From positions 1 to 34,454 of the forward strand of contig CAZFJC010000026.1 of the NCBI GenBank assembly GCA_964518765.1: a stretch of DNA of 34,454 nt. The letters run 5' to 3'. Position numbers and translations under genes: made by a program. The first letter of the stretch is position 1. Every line of letters starts with the position of its first letter. The stretch comes from CAZPNX01 sp964518765 (GTDB lineage: Bacteria > Edwardsbacteria > AC1 > EtOH8). Below the pieces are notes generated by a model, which saw only the letters and a list, made by a program, of their open reading frames with translations, was not told where the DNA came from and did not search any database. Shown here in pieces: positions 15,909 through 23,242 of the stretch.

Positions 15909-16868
15909 TCAGAAGACGCTGATGCTAAGATATTTTTTGGGGTTCTTCTTGATGTCCTCTATCAGCGCCTTGAGCTCCTGCGACGACTCTTTGAGGTTCT
16001 TATACATCTCCTCGTCTTTGGAGAGCCTGCCCAATGTCCCCTGTCCCCTCTCCATCCTCCCCAGGACTTCGTCCAGCCGGCGCGAGGTGCTGTCCAGGGT
16101 GCGATAGAGACCGGGCTCGCGCATCATCCGCCCTAAGCTGCCCTGCCCGCGGCGCAGGCTGTCGGTGACCTCGTTGATGTTGGCCATGGTCCGGTTGGCG
16201 TTGTGGTAGAGCGAGGGGTCGGAGAGCAGCAGGCCCACCGTGCCCTTGTTGGAGTTGAGCTTCTTCACCAGCTGGTTGGTCAACATCAGCAGTGAGTCCA
16301 GGTTCATGTAGAGCCGGGGGTCGTCGATGATCTTGCCCAAGCTGCCCGACCCCTTCTCGATCTTCTTCATGATGACGTTCAGGGAGCGGGCGGTGGAGTT
16401 GAGGGTGTCGGCTATCTCCGAGGCCCGAGCCAGGATCTCCTCGGGGGACATGACGGTGATGGTGGCCAGCCGGTCGCCCTCATTGTGGATGGCGCTGTCC
16501 TTGGATGAAGGCGTTATCTCCACCAGTTTATCGCCCAAAAGGCCCAGGCTGCTGATGCGGGCCACCGAGCCCCGGCGGATCCAGGTCTGGGCGCCGCGCT
16601 CCACCTTGAGCAGCACCTCGATCCGGGTGCTGTCGCCGACGGCCACCAGCCGGATGTCGTCCACCACCCCCACCTGGTAGCCGGCCACCCGCACCTGGGC
16701 CCCGTTCTGTAAGCCGCCGACGTCGGTGAACTGGGCCCTCAAGCGGTAACGCTGCTTGAGCAGGCCTTGGCGCTCTCCCACCGACAGGATGGTGACCAGG
16801 GCAATGGCCAGGCCGACGGTGATCAGCGCCCCGACCTTGAGCTCGTGCGACAGGTTAATTCTTGCCAT
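15909..16868 (-). CDS. mlaD: MlaD-type MCE protein (phospholipid transport, periplasmic)
   Basis: 319 residues. A single N-terminal membrane helix (VGALITVGLAIALVTIL) is followed by the MCE domain at about residues 38-115, with FTDVGGLQNGAQVRVAGYQVGVV as its signature. A long helical tail with LGKIIDDPRLYMNLDSL and LGRMMREPGLYRTLD repeats follows (about 165-310), typical of MCE proteins longer than E. coli MlaD. MCE proteins form hexameric rings that hand lipids between the ABC transporter and periplasmic partners. The start overlaps the mlaF end by 14 nt, showing tight coupling. No mlaB or mlaC is visible in this window. This could equally belong to another MCE subfamily; lipid transport is the safe call. 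Confidence 0.88.
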   Translation of the reverse strand: MARINLSHELKVGALITVGLAIALVTILSVGERQGLLKQRYRLRAQFTDVGGLQNGAQVRVAGYQVGVVDDIRLVAVGDSTRIEVLLKVERGAQTWIRRGSVARISSLGLLGDKLVEITPSSKDSAIHNEGDRLATITVMSPEEILARASEIADTLNSTARSLNVIMKKIEKGSGSLGKIIDDPRLYMNLDSLLMLTNQLVKKLNSNKGTVGLLLSDPSLYHNANRTMANINEVTDSLRRGQGSLGRMMREPGLYRTLDSTSRRLDEVLGRMERGQGTLGRLSKDEEMYKNLKESSQELKALIEDIKKNPKKYLSISVF

Positions 16869-17598
16869 CGGCGATAGTCCCTCCCTTGATGAAGTCCTGG
16901 ACGAATTTGATCTCGGACTTCCTGATCTCCTCGGCCGTGCCCGAGGCCAGTATCAGCCCGTCCTTCATAACCACGAAGCGGTCGGCCACCTGGAAGGCGT
17001 TGGCGATCTCGTGGGTGACCACGATCGAGGAGACTCTCCTCTCCTCCTTAAGGCGGCGGATGAGCTGGTTGATCTTCTTCGAGGTCAGCGGGTCCAGGCC
17101 GGTGGTGGGCTCGTCGTAGAACATGTAGGCCGGCCCCAAAGCGATGGCCCGGGCCAGGGCCACCCGCTTCTTCATGCCGCCGGAGAGCTCGGCGGGCATC
17201 AGGTGCTGGGTGCCGTTCATCTCCACGAAATCCAGGCACTCGGCCACCTTGTCCTCTATCTGGGCCTCGTCCATCCCGGTGTGCTCCCGCAGGGCGTAGG
17301 CCACGTTCTCCCGCACCGTCAGGGAGTCGAACAGGGCCGAGCCCTGGAACAGCATCCCCATGCGCTTGCGCACCGGCATCATCCTGTCTTCGGAGTAGCG
17401 GGTGGTGTCCGCCCCATCGATCAACACCCGGCCGGCATCCGGCCGCATCAGGCGCAGGATTATCTTGAGGGTGACGCTTTTGCCGCATCCCGAACGCCCC
17501 AGCACCACCAGGGTCTCGCCGTCTCGCAGCTCCATGCTCACCCCCCGGAGCACCTCCTTGTCCTCGAAGGTCTTCTTTATGTCTATCAGCTCTATCAT
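16855..17598 (-). CDS. mlaF: MlaF-type ABC transporter ATPase
   Basis: 247 residues with all ABC motifs: Walker A GRSGCGKS (about 34-41), signature LSGGMKKRVALARAI, Walker B MFYDEPTTGLDP, and switch His in VVTHEIANAF. GMKKR after the signature LSGG is characteristic of MlaF and Mce-associated ATPases. It should pair with MlaE at 17837-18610 to power lipid movement with MlaD. It starts at ATG 17598; a 238-nt repeat-containing gap separates it from mlaE, which is unusual within such an operon. I see no convincing promoter in that gap, so read-through from the mlaE promoter is assumed. Confidence 0.92.
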   Translation of the reverse strand: MIELIDIKKTFEDKEVLRGVSMELRDGETLVVLGRSGCGKSVTLKIILRLMRPDAGRVLIDGADTTRYSEDRMMPVRKRMGMLFQGSALFDSLTVRENVAYALREHTGMDEAQIEDKVAECLDFVEMNGTQHLMPAELSGGMKKRVALARAIALGPAYMFYDEPTTGLDPLTSKKINQLIRRLKEERRVSSIVVTHEIANAFQVADRFVVMKDGLILASGTAEEIRKSEIKFVQDFIKGGTIADGKN

Positions 17599-17836
17599 CT
17601 ATCTTTTAGCGAAAACACCCATCATGCCTCCCCGAGCTCCTCATCCCTGTCCTTTGTCACCTGTGGTTTGCCCCACGCCCCGCTGGGCGCTCTTGTCAAC
17701 CTGAGAAGACATCCTGCCCAACAAGCTGAAGGATGACACAAACAAGCTCCTTCTTTAGTCATCCCTCAGCCAGCCGGACGGAGTAAACCCTTCGATAGAC
17801 TCGGGACATATCCCAGGATGACATTTGTTTCCCATT
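17599..17836. repeat. Gap between mlaE and mlaF holding dispersed-repeat remnants
   Basis: No gene is seen. GTCATCC (17758-17764) and GGATGAC (17816-17822) form inverted ends around a segment with CCTTCGATAG. A second ACATCCT...AGGATG pair lies at 17709-17735. The 12-mer ACCCTTCGATAG is shared in inverted form with the intergenic region near 2766-2778. A weak hairpin (CGCCC/GGGCG) without T-run is also present. Confidence 0.5.
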
Positions 17837-18610
17837 TCACAAACCCGCCATGTAGAGGATCTTGGTGATGACCGCGTCCAGCAGGAAGATAAGCACCGAT
17901 GAGACCACCACCGTCCGGGTGACCGCCTCGCCGACGCCCTTAGTGCCTCCCTGGGTGTTCATTCCGAAGTAGCAGGCCACCGATGAGATCATGGCCCCGA
18001 AGACCACCGGCTTGACGATCCCAGAGAACAGGTCGTTGAAGACCAGGGAGTTGACCACCGAGCTCCGGTAGAAGGCGGCCGTCAGGCCCAGGTTCATCAC
18101 CCCCACCAGCAGCCCCCCCAGGATGCCGATGAGATCGCCTACGATCACCAGAACCGGCAGCATCAGGGTGGCGGCCGCCACCCGTGTCAGCACCAGCTTG
18201 CGCATGGGGTCGGTGGCCAGGGCCCTCATGGCGTCTATCTGCTCCGAGACCTGCATTGAGCCCAGCTCTGCGGTGATCCCTGCCCCCACTCGGCCGGCGA
18301 AGACCATGGCGATCAGCACCGGGCCCAGCTCCCGCACCAAAGAGACGGCCACGATGCCGCCCACGTAGAGCTTGGCCCCGAAGCGCATCAGGGCGTAGCC
18401 TATTTGAAAGGCCAGCACGAAGCCGGTGAAGAAGGCCACCAGGATGACGATGGACAGCGACTCCACCCCGATGCGGTCCATCTGCTCCCAGACGGACCTG
18501 GGGTAGTACGGCGGCCGGTAGAGGCGCTTGACGATCTCCCAGTGGAAGTCGAAAAACCGATAGACCTCGGTGCTGACCGACTTGGCGATCTTGATGAAGG
18601 GTTGGTGCAT
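17837..18610 (-). CDS. mlaE: MlaE-type ABC permease
   Basis: 257 residues. The MlaE signature region is clear: VFAGRVGAGITAELGSM followed by EQIDAMRALATDPMRKLVLTR, with five or so hydrophobic segments (VAFFTGFVLAFQIGY, VLVIVGDLIGILGGLLVG, TVVVSSVLIFLLDAVI). Known role: inner-membrane half of the Mla/Mce lipid transporter, working with MlaF and MlaD. ATG 18610 is first in the operon, preceded by a roughly 120-nt leader containing two inverted repeats. The promoter and TetR-type operator at 18721-18768 lie directly upstream. The gene heads a set that ends with an RND efflux pump. Confidence 0.92.
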   Translation of the reverse strand: MHQPFIKIAKSVSTEVYRFFDFHWEIVKRLYRPPYYPRSVWEQMDRIGVESLSIVILVAFFTGFVLAFQIGYALMRFGAKLYVGGIVAVSLVRELGPVLIAMVFAGRVGAGITAELGSMQVSEQIDAMRALATDPMRKLVLTRVAAATLMLPVLVIVGDLIGILGGLLVGVMNLGLTAAFYRSSVVNSLVFNDLFSGIVKPVVFGAMISSVACYFGMNTQGGTKGVGEAVTRTVVVSSVLIFLLDAVITKILYMAGL

Positions 18611-18631
18611 TCCAGGTTAAATTGATGAAGA

Positions 18632-18711
18632 CGTCACCCTGAGCCATGGGGCTTATATGACGGCGACGTCCGGAGGGTGACGGCGTTACCGTTGATACGG
18701 GATTTATCCCG
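18632..18711 (-). promoter_or_regulatory. Structured leader of the mla-efflux operon
   Basis: The leader holds a perfect 9-bp inverted pair CGTCACCCT (18632-18640) / AGGGTGACG (18674-18682) and a 14-bp palindrome CGGGATTTATCCCG (18698-18711). Neither has a T-run. They could be RNA structures or further protein-binding sites; there is no direct evidence for either. Confidence 0.4.
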
Positions 18712-18720
18712 ACAAAATAA

Positions 18721-18740
18721 TTGACTGACTGGTCGGTCAA
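18721..18740. promoter_or_regulatory. TetR-type operator
   Basis: TTGACTGACTGGTCGGTCAA is a 20-bp palindrome in which 8 of 10 base pairs are symmetrical. Its TGAC-GAC-GTC-GTCA form is typical of TetR-family operators. It spans the predicted transcription start and touches the -10 box of the mla operon promoter; the likely repressor is the TetR at 15221-15865. Confidence 0.75.
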
Positions 18741-18768
18741 TTATAATACTTGATAGTCATTTTGTCAA
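18740..18768 (-). promoter_or_regulatory. Perfect sigma-70 promoter of the mla-tetR-RND operon
   Basis: On the minus strand TTGACA (18763-18768), a 17-nt spacer and TATAAT (18740-18745) match the consensus at every position. The start would fall near 18733, inside the TetR-type palindrome, which explains how so strong a promoter could be kept silent. Confidence 0.85.
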
Positions 18769-18780
18769 GAGCAGTTATTC

Positions 18781-18808
18781 GAAAGGGGGCTCATAAGAGC
18801 CCCCTTTC
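18781..18808. terminator. Strong hairpin between the LolA-like gene and the mla operon
   Basis: GAAAGGGGGCTC (18781-18792) and GAGCCCCCTTTC (18797-18808) form a perfect 12-bp stem with a 4-nt loop. Only short T-stretches are present, so termination may be partial. It separates the upstream minus-strand gene from the mla promoter. The remaining 145 nt up to 18953 hold only a weak 7-bp inverted pair and no gene. Confidence 0.6.
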
Positions 18809-18953
18809 GGTAGTTGTCAAAACCGTCTGACTACCGACACTTTTCGAGAGCCGGGTGCCAATCAACTAAACGAAATTTACACAAGGGTATTGACCGGCTC
18901 GCTAATTGTGTGTCTTATTGATTTTTCCAATCCTTTTACGACAAAACCCCATC

Positions 18954-19751
18954 CTACTTTCCGCCAGGCACCAGCCCTTTGAGCATGCCGCCCATACCCT
19001 TGTTCTGGGATTTGGCCTTGGCCGCCGAAAACAGGTCGTCCGGTAGATTCTTGTTGTACTCCACCGACTTTATGACCGCGGTGCTCACCAGCTTTCCGTC
19101 CACCAAGGTCTCGGTCTTATGCGGCATCTCCATCTTGCCGATGGCCGGCTTGATGTCGGAATAAACGATGACCGCCTTTTTCTTCTTCTCGTAGGGAATC
19201 TCGGCCTTCAGCTGGACCAGGAGATCCTTGGCCAGCCACAGCTTGGAGAATCCGGGGCGGGCCTTGTCGTCGCTTTTGGCCTCGGCTTCAGGGAATTCGA
19301 TCACCCAACAGTCGTGGCCGCCGAACTTCTCGGACCCGGTCACTCGGCCGCCCTCGGTCAGTAAGCTCCACCACCTCCAGCTTCTCTCCCGCTGGTACTT
19401 CATCTGGTCCTTGTCGGCCAGCTTCTGGGTCCCCATCATGGAGACCATCCACATCTCGGCTCCGTCGAAGATGACCGAGGTGGTCATGGCCCCGCCCTGT
19501 CCCATGTTCATCTTGGAGTCCATGCGGAACTTGGGCTCCTTGTAGTATATGACGTTCTCCGAGACCATGGTGTTCTTGCCATCCCGGACGGTGACCTCCA
19601 TGTTCATGGTCAGGTCCTTGACCAGCATTTCGTACTTGCCGTACTTAGCCTTGAGCTTGGCCGCGACAACGCCGATGTCGTCGGCCTGCGCCGGCCATCC
19701 CAGGGCGGCGGCCGCCAGCAATACGATTGCGATCCTCCAGGTTATTCTCAT
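18954..19751 (-). CDS. LolA-like outer-membrane lipoprotein-sorting family protein
   Basis: 265 residues with a signal peptide (MRITWRIAIVLLAAAALGWPAQA, cleaved before DD). The mature part is a run of beta strands as in the LolA/LolB fold: KDLTMNMEVTVRDG, NVIYYKEPKFRMDSKM, TSVIFDGAEMWMVS, and GHDCWVIEFP near the middle. The FRMDS plus DG-x-x-MW pattern is common in LolA-like proteins that carry lipids or lipoproteins across the periplasm. A good AAGGA lies 9 nt before ATG 19751. It has its own promoter, whose -35 box overlaps the MATE stop codon. Partner and cargo are unknown; the neighbouring mla genes make a lipid link plausible but unproven. Confidence 0.75.
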   Translation of the reverse strand: MRITWRIAIVLLAAAALGWPAQADDIGVVAAKLKAKYGKYEMLVKDLTMNMEVTVRDGKNTMVSENVIYYKEPKFRMDSKMNMGQGGAMTTSVIFDGAEMWMVSMMGTQKLADKDQMKYQRERSWRWWSLLTEGGRVTGSEKFGGHDCWVIEFPEAEAKSDDKARPGFSKLWLAKDLLVQLKAEIPYEKKKKAVIVYSDIKPAIGKMEMPHKTETLVDGKLVSTAVIKSVEYNKNLPDDLFSAAKAKSQNKGMGGMLKGLVPGGK

Positions 19752-19785
19752 GTGGCTTGGTCCTTTCGAAATAATTCTTACGGCT

Positions 19786-19815
19786 ATTATAACCTAATGA
19801 ACGCGAGGCCGTCAA
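19786..19815 (-). promoter_or_regulatory. Sigma-70 promoter of the LolA-like gene
   Basis: On the minus strand TTGACG (19810-19815), an 18-nt spacer and a perfect TATAAT (19786-19791) precede ATG 19751. The -35 box overlaps the TGA stop of the upstream MATE gene (19812-19814). Confidence 0.7.
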
Positions 19816-21164
19816 GCCGCCGTCCCCTCATTCCCCAGCCTGCCCAGCTCCCGGGCGATCATGGCCGCGGTGACGGCCGCCGCCGTTAGGTCGGCGAAGG
19901 GGCCGGCCAGCCAGACGCCGTCGGTGCCCAGGAACCGGGGTAGGATGAGAAGCAGCGGGATGAGCACGATCACCTGGCGCAGCAGGTTCAGGAACATGGA
20001 GATCCTCGCCTTGCCGATGGCCTGGAAGAAATTGGAGCTGACCACTTGGAATCCCACCACCGGGAAGGCGGCCAACAGTATCCTCATGCCCCTGACGCCG
20101 ATGGCCAACAATCGCGGATCGCTGCGGTTGAATAAGCCGATGATGGCTTGGGGGAACAACTCCACCGCCAGGAAGCCGGCGGTGGTGACCGCGGTGGCCG
20201 AAAAGGCGGCCAGCTTCAGGGCCCGCCTCACCCGCTGGAATTGCCGCGCCCCGTAATTGAAACCGACCACCGGCTGGGAGGCCATGTTGATGGCGATGAC
20301 GCAGAAGACGATCATCATGGCCAGGCTGTTGATGATGCCCATGGCCCCGACGGCCAGGTCCCCGCCGTAGCGGATCAATTGGACGTTGAACAGGGCGTTG
20401 ATAACGCTGCCGGCCAGCTGCATGGCGAACGGGGCCATGCCGATGGAGAAGATGCCGGTGACGATCCGTCTCTCCCAGCGCATGTTGGCCGTCCGCAGCC
20501 TCAGGCCGCCGCCCCGAAAGGTGAAATGGGCCAATACCCAGGTGCTGGTAATGGCCATCGAGATCACTGTGGCCACCGCCGCCCCGGCCACCCCCATTCC
20601 GAAGACGAAAATGAAAAGCGGATCCAGCAGGGCATTGGCGGCCGCCCCGATGATCATGGTGTACATGGCCGTCCGGGCGTTGCCCTCGGCCCGTATGAGG
20701 TTGTTCAGCCCGAAACCTGTCCCCTGGAAGACGTTCCCCAAAAGGATGATGGTGATATACTGCCGGGCGTACTCCAGAGTCTCGGGTCCAGCACCGAACA
20801 AGGCCAAGATCCGGTCCCTGGCCAAAAGGCCGCCGACAGTTATCCCTAAGGAGATAAGGATCAGAAGGGAAAAGGCGTTGCCCAAAATCCTTTCGGCCTC
20901 GGGGCGCTTGCCCTGACCCAGGCGGATGGAGACCAGGGCTGACGAGCCCATGCCCACCAGCATCCCGAAGGCCATGGCCACTATCATGATGGGGAAGGTG
21001 ACGCTTATCCCGGACAGGGCCAAGGCCCCGACGCCGCGGCCGATGTAAATGCGGTCGACGATATTATAGAGGGTGTTGGCTGTCACCCCAACGATGGCTG
21101 GTACGAAATTTTTCCACAGAAGCCGGCCCACCGGCAACTGTCCCAGCTCCCGGGTATATTCCAT
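19812..21164 (-). CDS. MATE-family multidrug exporter
   Basis: 450 residues with twelve hydrophobic segments in two similar halves, as expected for MATE proteins. The start MEYTRELGQLPVGRLLWKNF followed by VGVTANTLYNIVDRIYIGRGVG is typical of the MepA-like branch. GMLVGMGSSALVSIRLGQG and FNYGARQFQRVRRALK, the conserved loops of the first and second halves, are intact. MATE pumps use a proton or sodium gradient to expel cationic drugs and metabolites. It lies 41 nt after the unknown lipoprotein gene on the same strand, so it probably shares a transcript, though I see no functional link. The substrate cannot be predicted. Confidence 0.92.
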   Translation of the reverse strand: MEYTRELGQLPVGRLLWKNFVPAIVGVTANTLYNIVDRIYIGRGVGALALSGISVTFPIMIVAMAFGMLVGMGSSALVSIRLGQGKRPEAERILGNAFSLLILISLGITVGGLLARDRILALFGAGPETLEYARQYITIILLGNVFQGTGFGLNNLIRAEGNARTAMYTMIIGAAANALLDPLFIFVFGMGVAGAAVATVISMAITSTWVLAHFTFRGGGLRLRTANMRWERRIVTGIFSIGMAPFAMQLAGSVINALFNVQLIRYGGDLAVGAMGIINSLAMMIVFCVIAINMASQPVVGFNYGARQFQRVRRALKLAAFSATAVTTAGFLAVELFPQAIIGLFNRSDPRLLAIGVRGMRILLAAFPVVGFQVVSSNFFQAIGKARISMFLNLLRQVIVLIPLLLILPRFLGTDGVWLAGPFADLTAAAVTAAMIARELGRLGNEGTAA

Positions 21165-21205
21165 GAAATCCTGTTATGCAATAATTATCATTGTTCTCGA
21201 CGACC

Positions 21206-22156
21206 TCAGATCCCTCCCCAGCCCGCCAGCCGGGCGGACATCCACCAAAAGGCCCGGCCCTTGAGGATACAGTTCAGCTCCTGGGAGTGGGCGCATGAGC
21301 CGCAGGCGGCCGCCAGCCGCGCCAGCTCGTGGTTCGGGTTCCTGTTTAGCCACGATTGGGCCCAGTTTACGGTAGTGCCGCTGGAATCGTAATCGCAGTT
21401 GTCGTCGGCATAGAGCTCCATGTAGTTGACCAGGCCGTCGGGATCGTAGCTTTCGATGTCGGCGAAGTCGAACAGGACCTTGCGGTTGTTGCGGCACCAT
21501 GCGCGGATCTGCTCGTTCCTCTGATTAAGATTTCCCGAGGCTCCGGTGCCATCCAGGTGTCCGGTCATGTAGACGAACACCACCCCCGGATACCTGGCCT
21601 CTAGCTGGGACATCCGGATGAGGTAGGTGTCGATCTCGGCCTCGGTGGCGCTGGAGACCTGGCCGCACCAGGACCACATCACCAGGTTGCGGCCGTGTGG
21701 AAAAACGGCGAACTGGCCGGCCAGGTTGCCCAGCAGGGTGTCGGTCAAGTAGCTCCAGGTGACCCGATCCGGGTTGCCCAAATCTCCCCCAGGCACATAG
21801 TCCCAGAAGGACAACACCGTGTCCGGCGCCTGGGGGTTGCCCCCGCCGTAGCGGTAGTGGTTGTAGTCGTTGAAGAATTGGAGGGCCGGGAAGGTGTCGG
21901 CCAGCGCCTGCATTCCGGTGACCACCTGGCTGCCGTGTGATGTATGCCCATAGGTGACACCCAGGCTGTCGCGGGCCTGAGCTATCCAGTATGAGGGCAC
22001 CAGGGACAGGTCGGTGCATCGGTGATCGATGATAAGAGGACGGTTCAGCACCGCCGGGTTGCCGGTTCCTCCCGGGGTGGTCGGTGTCTTATCCTTGGAG
22101 CAGCCGGCTGCCCAGGCCGCGGCTAAGAAGACCATCAGCCATTTGTAATTTTTCAT
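21206..22156 (-). CDS. Secreted lipoprotein of unrecognised family, possibly hydrolytic
   Basis: 316 residues. A lipoprotein signal (MKNYKWLMVFLAAAWAAGC, lipobox AAGC) predicts lipid anchoring at Cys19, followed by a Thr/Pro/Gly linker. The body has a striking set of His/Asp/Trp motifs: YGHTSHGSQ (about residues 69-77), DLGNPDRVTWSYL, VMWSWCGQ, YMTGHLDGTG and DFADIESYDPDG, then a Cys pair in ACGSCAHS and LNCILKGRAFWW. Conserved-looking polar motifs at strand ends suggest an enzyme, perhaps an SGNH or glycan hydrolase-like fold. I do not recognise the family and assign no reaction. It sits 36 nt after an esterase gene and before MATE. Confidence 0.75.
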   Translation of the reverse strand: MKNYKWLMVFLAAAWAAGCSKDKTPTTPGGTGNPAVLNRPLIIDHRCTDLSLVPSYWIAQARDSLGVTYGHTSHGSQVVTGMQALADTFPALQFFNDYNHYRYGGGNPQAPDTVLSFWDYVPGGDLGNPDRVTWSYLTDTLLGNLAGQFAVFPHGRNLVMWSWCGQVSSATEAEIDTYLIRMSQLEARYPGVVFVYMTGHLDGTGASGNLNQRNEQIRAWCRNNRKVLFDFADIESYDPDGLVNYMELYADDNCDYDSSGTTVNWAQSWLNRNPNHELARLAAACGSCAHSQELNCILKGRAFWWMSARLAGWGGI

Positions 22157-22192
22157 TGGATTTTCACTGTCGTTTTTGTTTTCTTTGATTTA

Positions 22193-23191
22193 TCATCTCT
22201 CTATCCACTCCAGGGCCCGGCCCAGCTCGAAGGCCGGATCGCCCGGAAAGGCGTGTCCCACGCCCGAGTAGGCGTTGAGGCTGGCCGTCACCCCATGGTC
22301 CATCATTCTCTTAATGGCCTCCAGGTTCGACAGCCTTCTTCCCTCCGGCTCTAGTTCACCTATCAGAATATAGTATTTGATCCCCGCCTTGGAGGCGGTG
22401 TCCAGGCGTTGGTCCAACAGGGTGTCGTACCTTCCGGCAATGGGTATGGCCCCGCGGAAAAGCCCGGGGTGCTTCAGCCCCAGCAGGTAGGCCATGTATC
22501 CCCCCTGGGAGAAGCCGGCCAACACCATGCGGCTGGTGTCGATGTTGTAGCGGGACCGCATCAGGGCGATGGACTCCAGCACCCGTTTCTCCGCCAGGCC
22601 ATCGCCCTCGCCCTCTCCCCAATTAAAAGCCGATTTGCCCATGACCACCGGGGCGTAGGGGCAGCATAGGATGTAGCCCCTGCTGCTGCAGGCTTTGGCG
22701 AATGCTTTCGAAAAATTCTGGGGCTCGCCCCCGAAGCCGTGCATGGCCACCAGCAGCGGGTAGGGCCGGATCGGGTCGTAGCCGTCGGGCAGAACCGTCA
22801 CCGGATCGGACGTCCGGTCCTTGATGGCCGCCAGCAGCTTATCGGCCCTGGCCAGGATTTTCCTGTATCCCTTTTCACCCCTGATGTTGTCCATGTCCCG
22901 GTCGCCGTCGAAGCGGTACATCCCTAGGTCCACGGCCTTGGACAGCCATCTCAGCGCCTCTTTTTTATCACCCAACAGGCTGTAGTTACAGGCAATGTTG
23001 AAGACCGCGGTCGGATCCCCGGGCCTGAGGCGCAGGGCGTTTCGGTAGGCGGCTATCGAGCCGGCGTAATCCTTGATTGTATAAGCGGTGCCGGCCTGCT
23101 GGATGTAGAGGGCCACGGAGTCCTGGGGTTGGGCGGCGGCCCGCGCCCCAGTTATCATGAACACCAACAAAATCAATGCCAGGTGGAACAT
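22193..23191 (-). CDS. Exported TPR-esterase (alpha/beta hydrolase)
   Basis: 332 residues. A signal peptide (LALILLVFMITGARA) is followed by TPR-like repeats (about 28-95: YTIKDYAGSIAAYRNALRLRPGD, AVFNIACNYSLLGDKKEALRWLSKAVDLG). The alpha/beta hydrolase domain starts near residue 140 with PLLVAMHGFGGEPQNF (oxyanion loop). GFSQGG holds the nucleophile Ser, and VGHAFPGD near the end holds the catalytic His, matching the phospholipase/carboxylesterase and PHB-depolymerase-like families. It likely cleaves an ester in the periplasm or outside the cell. An AAGGAAG ribosome site lies close to ATG 23191. It follows copA by 51 nt. The fused TPR part may bind a partner protein. Confidence 0.85.
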   Translation of the reverse strand: MFHLALILLVFMITGARAAAQPQDSVALYIQQAGTAYTIKDYAGSIAAYRNALRLRPGDPTAVFNIACNYSLLGDKKEALRWLSKAVDLGMYRFDGDRDMDNIRGEKGYRKILARADKLLAAIKDRTSDPVTVLPDGYDPIRPYPLLVAMHGFGGEPQNFSKAFAKACSSRGYILCCPYAPVVMGKSAFNWGEGEGDGLAEKRVLESIALMRSRYNIDTSRMVLAGFSQGGYMAYLLGLKHPGLFRGAIPIAGRYDTLLDQRLDTASKAGIKYYILIGELEPEGRRLSNLEAIKRMMDHGVTASLNAYSGVGHAFPGDPAFELGRALEWIER

Positions 23192-23242
23192 TTCGCTTCC
23201 TTCTTATATTATTAGATTTCCTTCATTCTTGGTTTTCGCAGG

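Noticed and set aside
16756..17736. 326-residue frame on the plus strand over mlaF/mlaD
   Set aside because: It is antisense to two genes with complete ABC and MCE motifs; there is no independent support.
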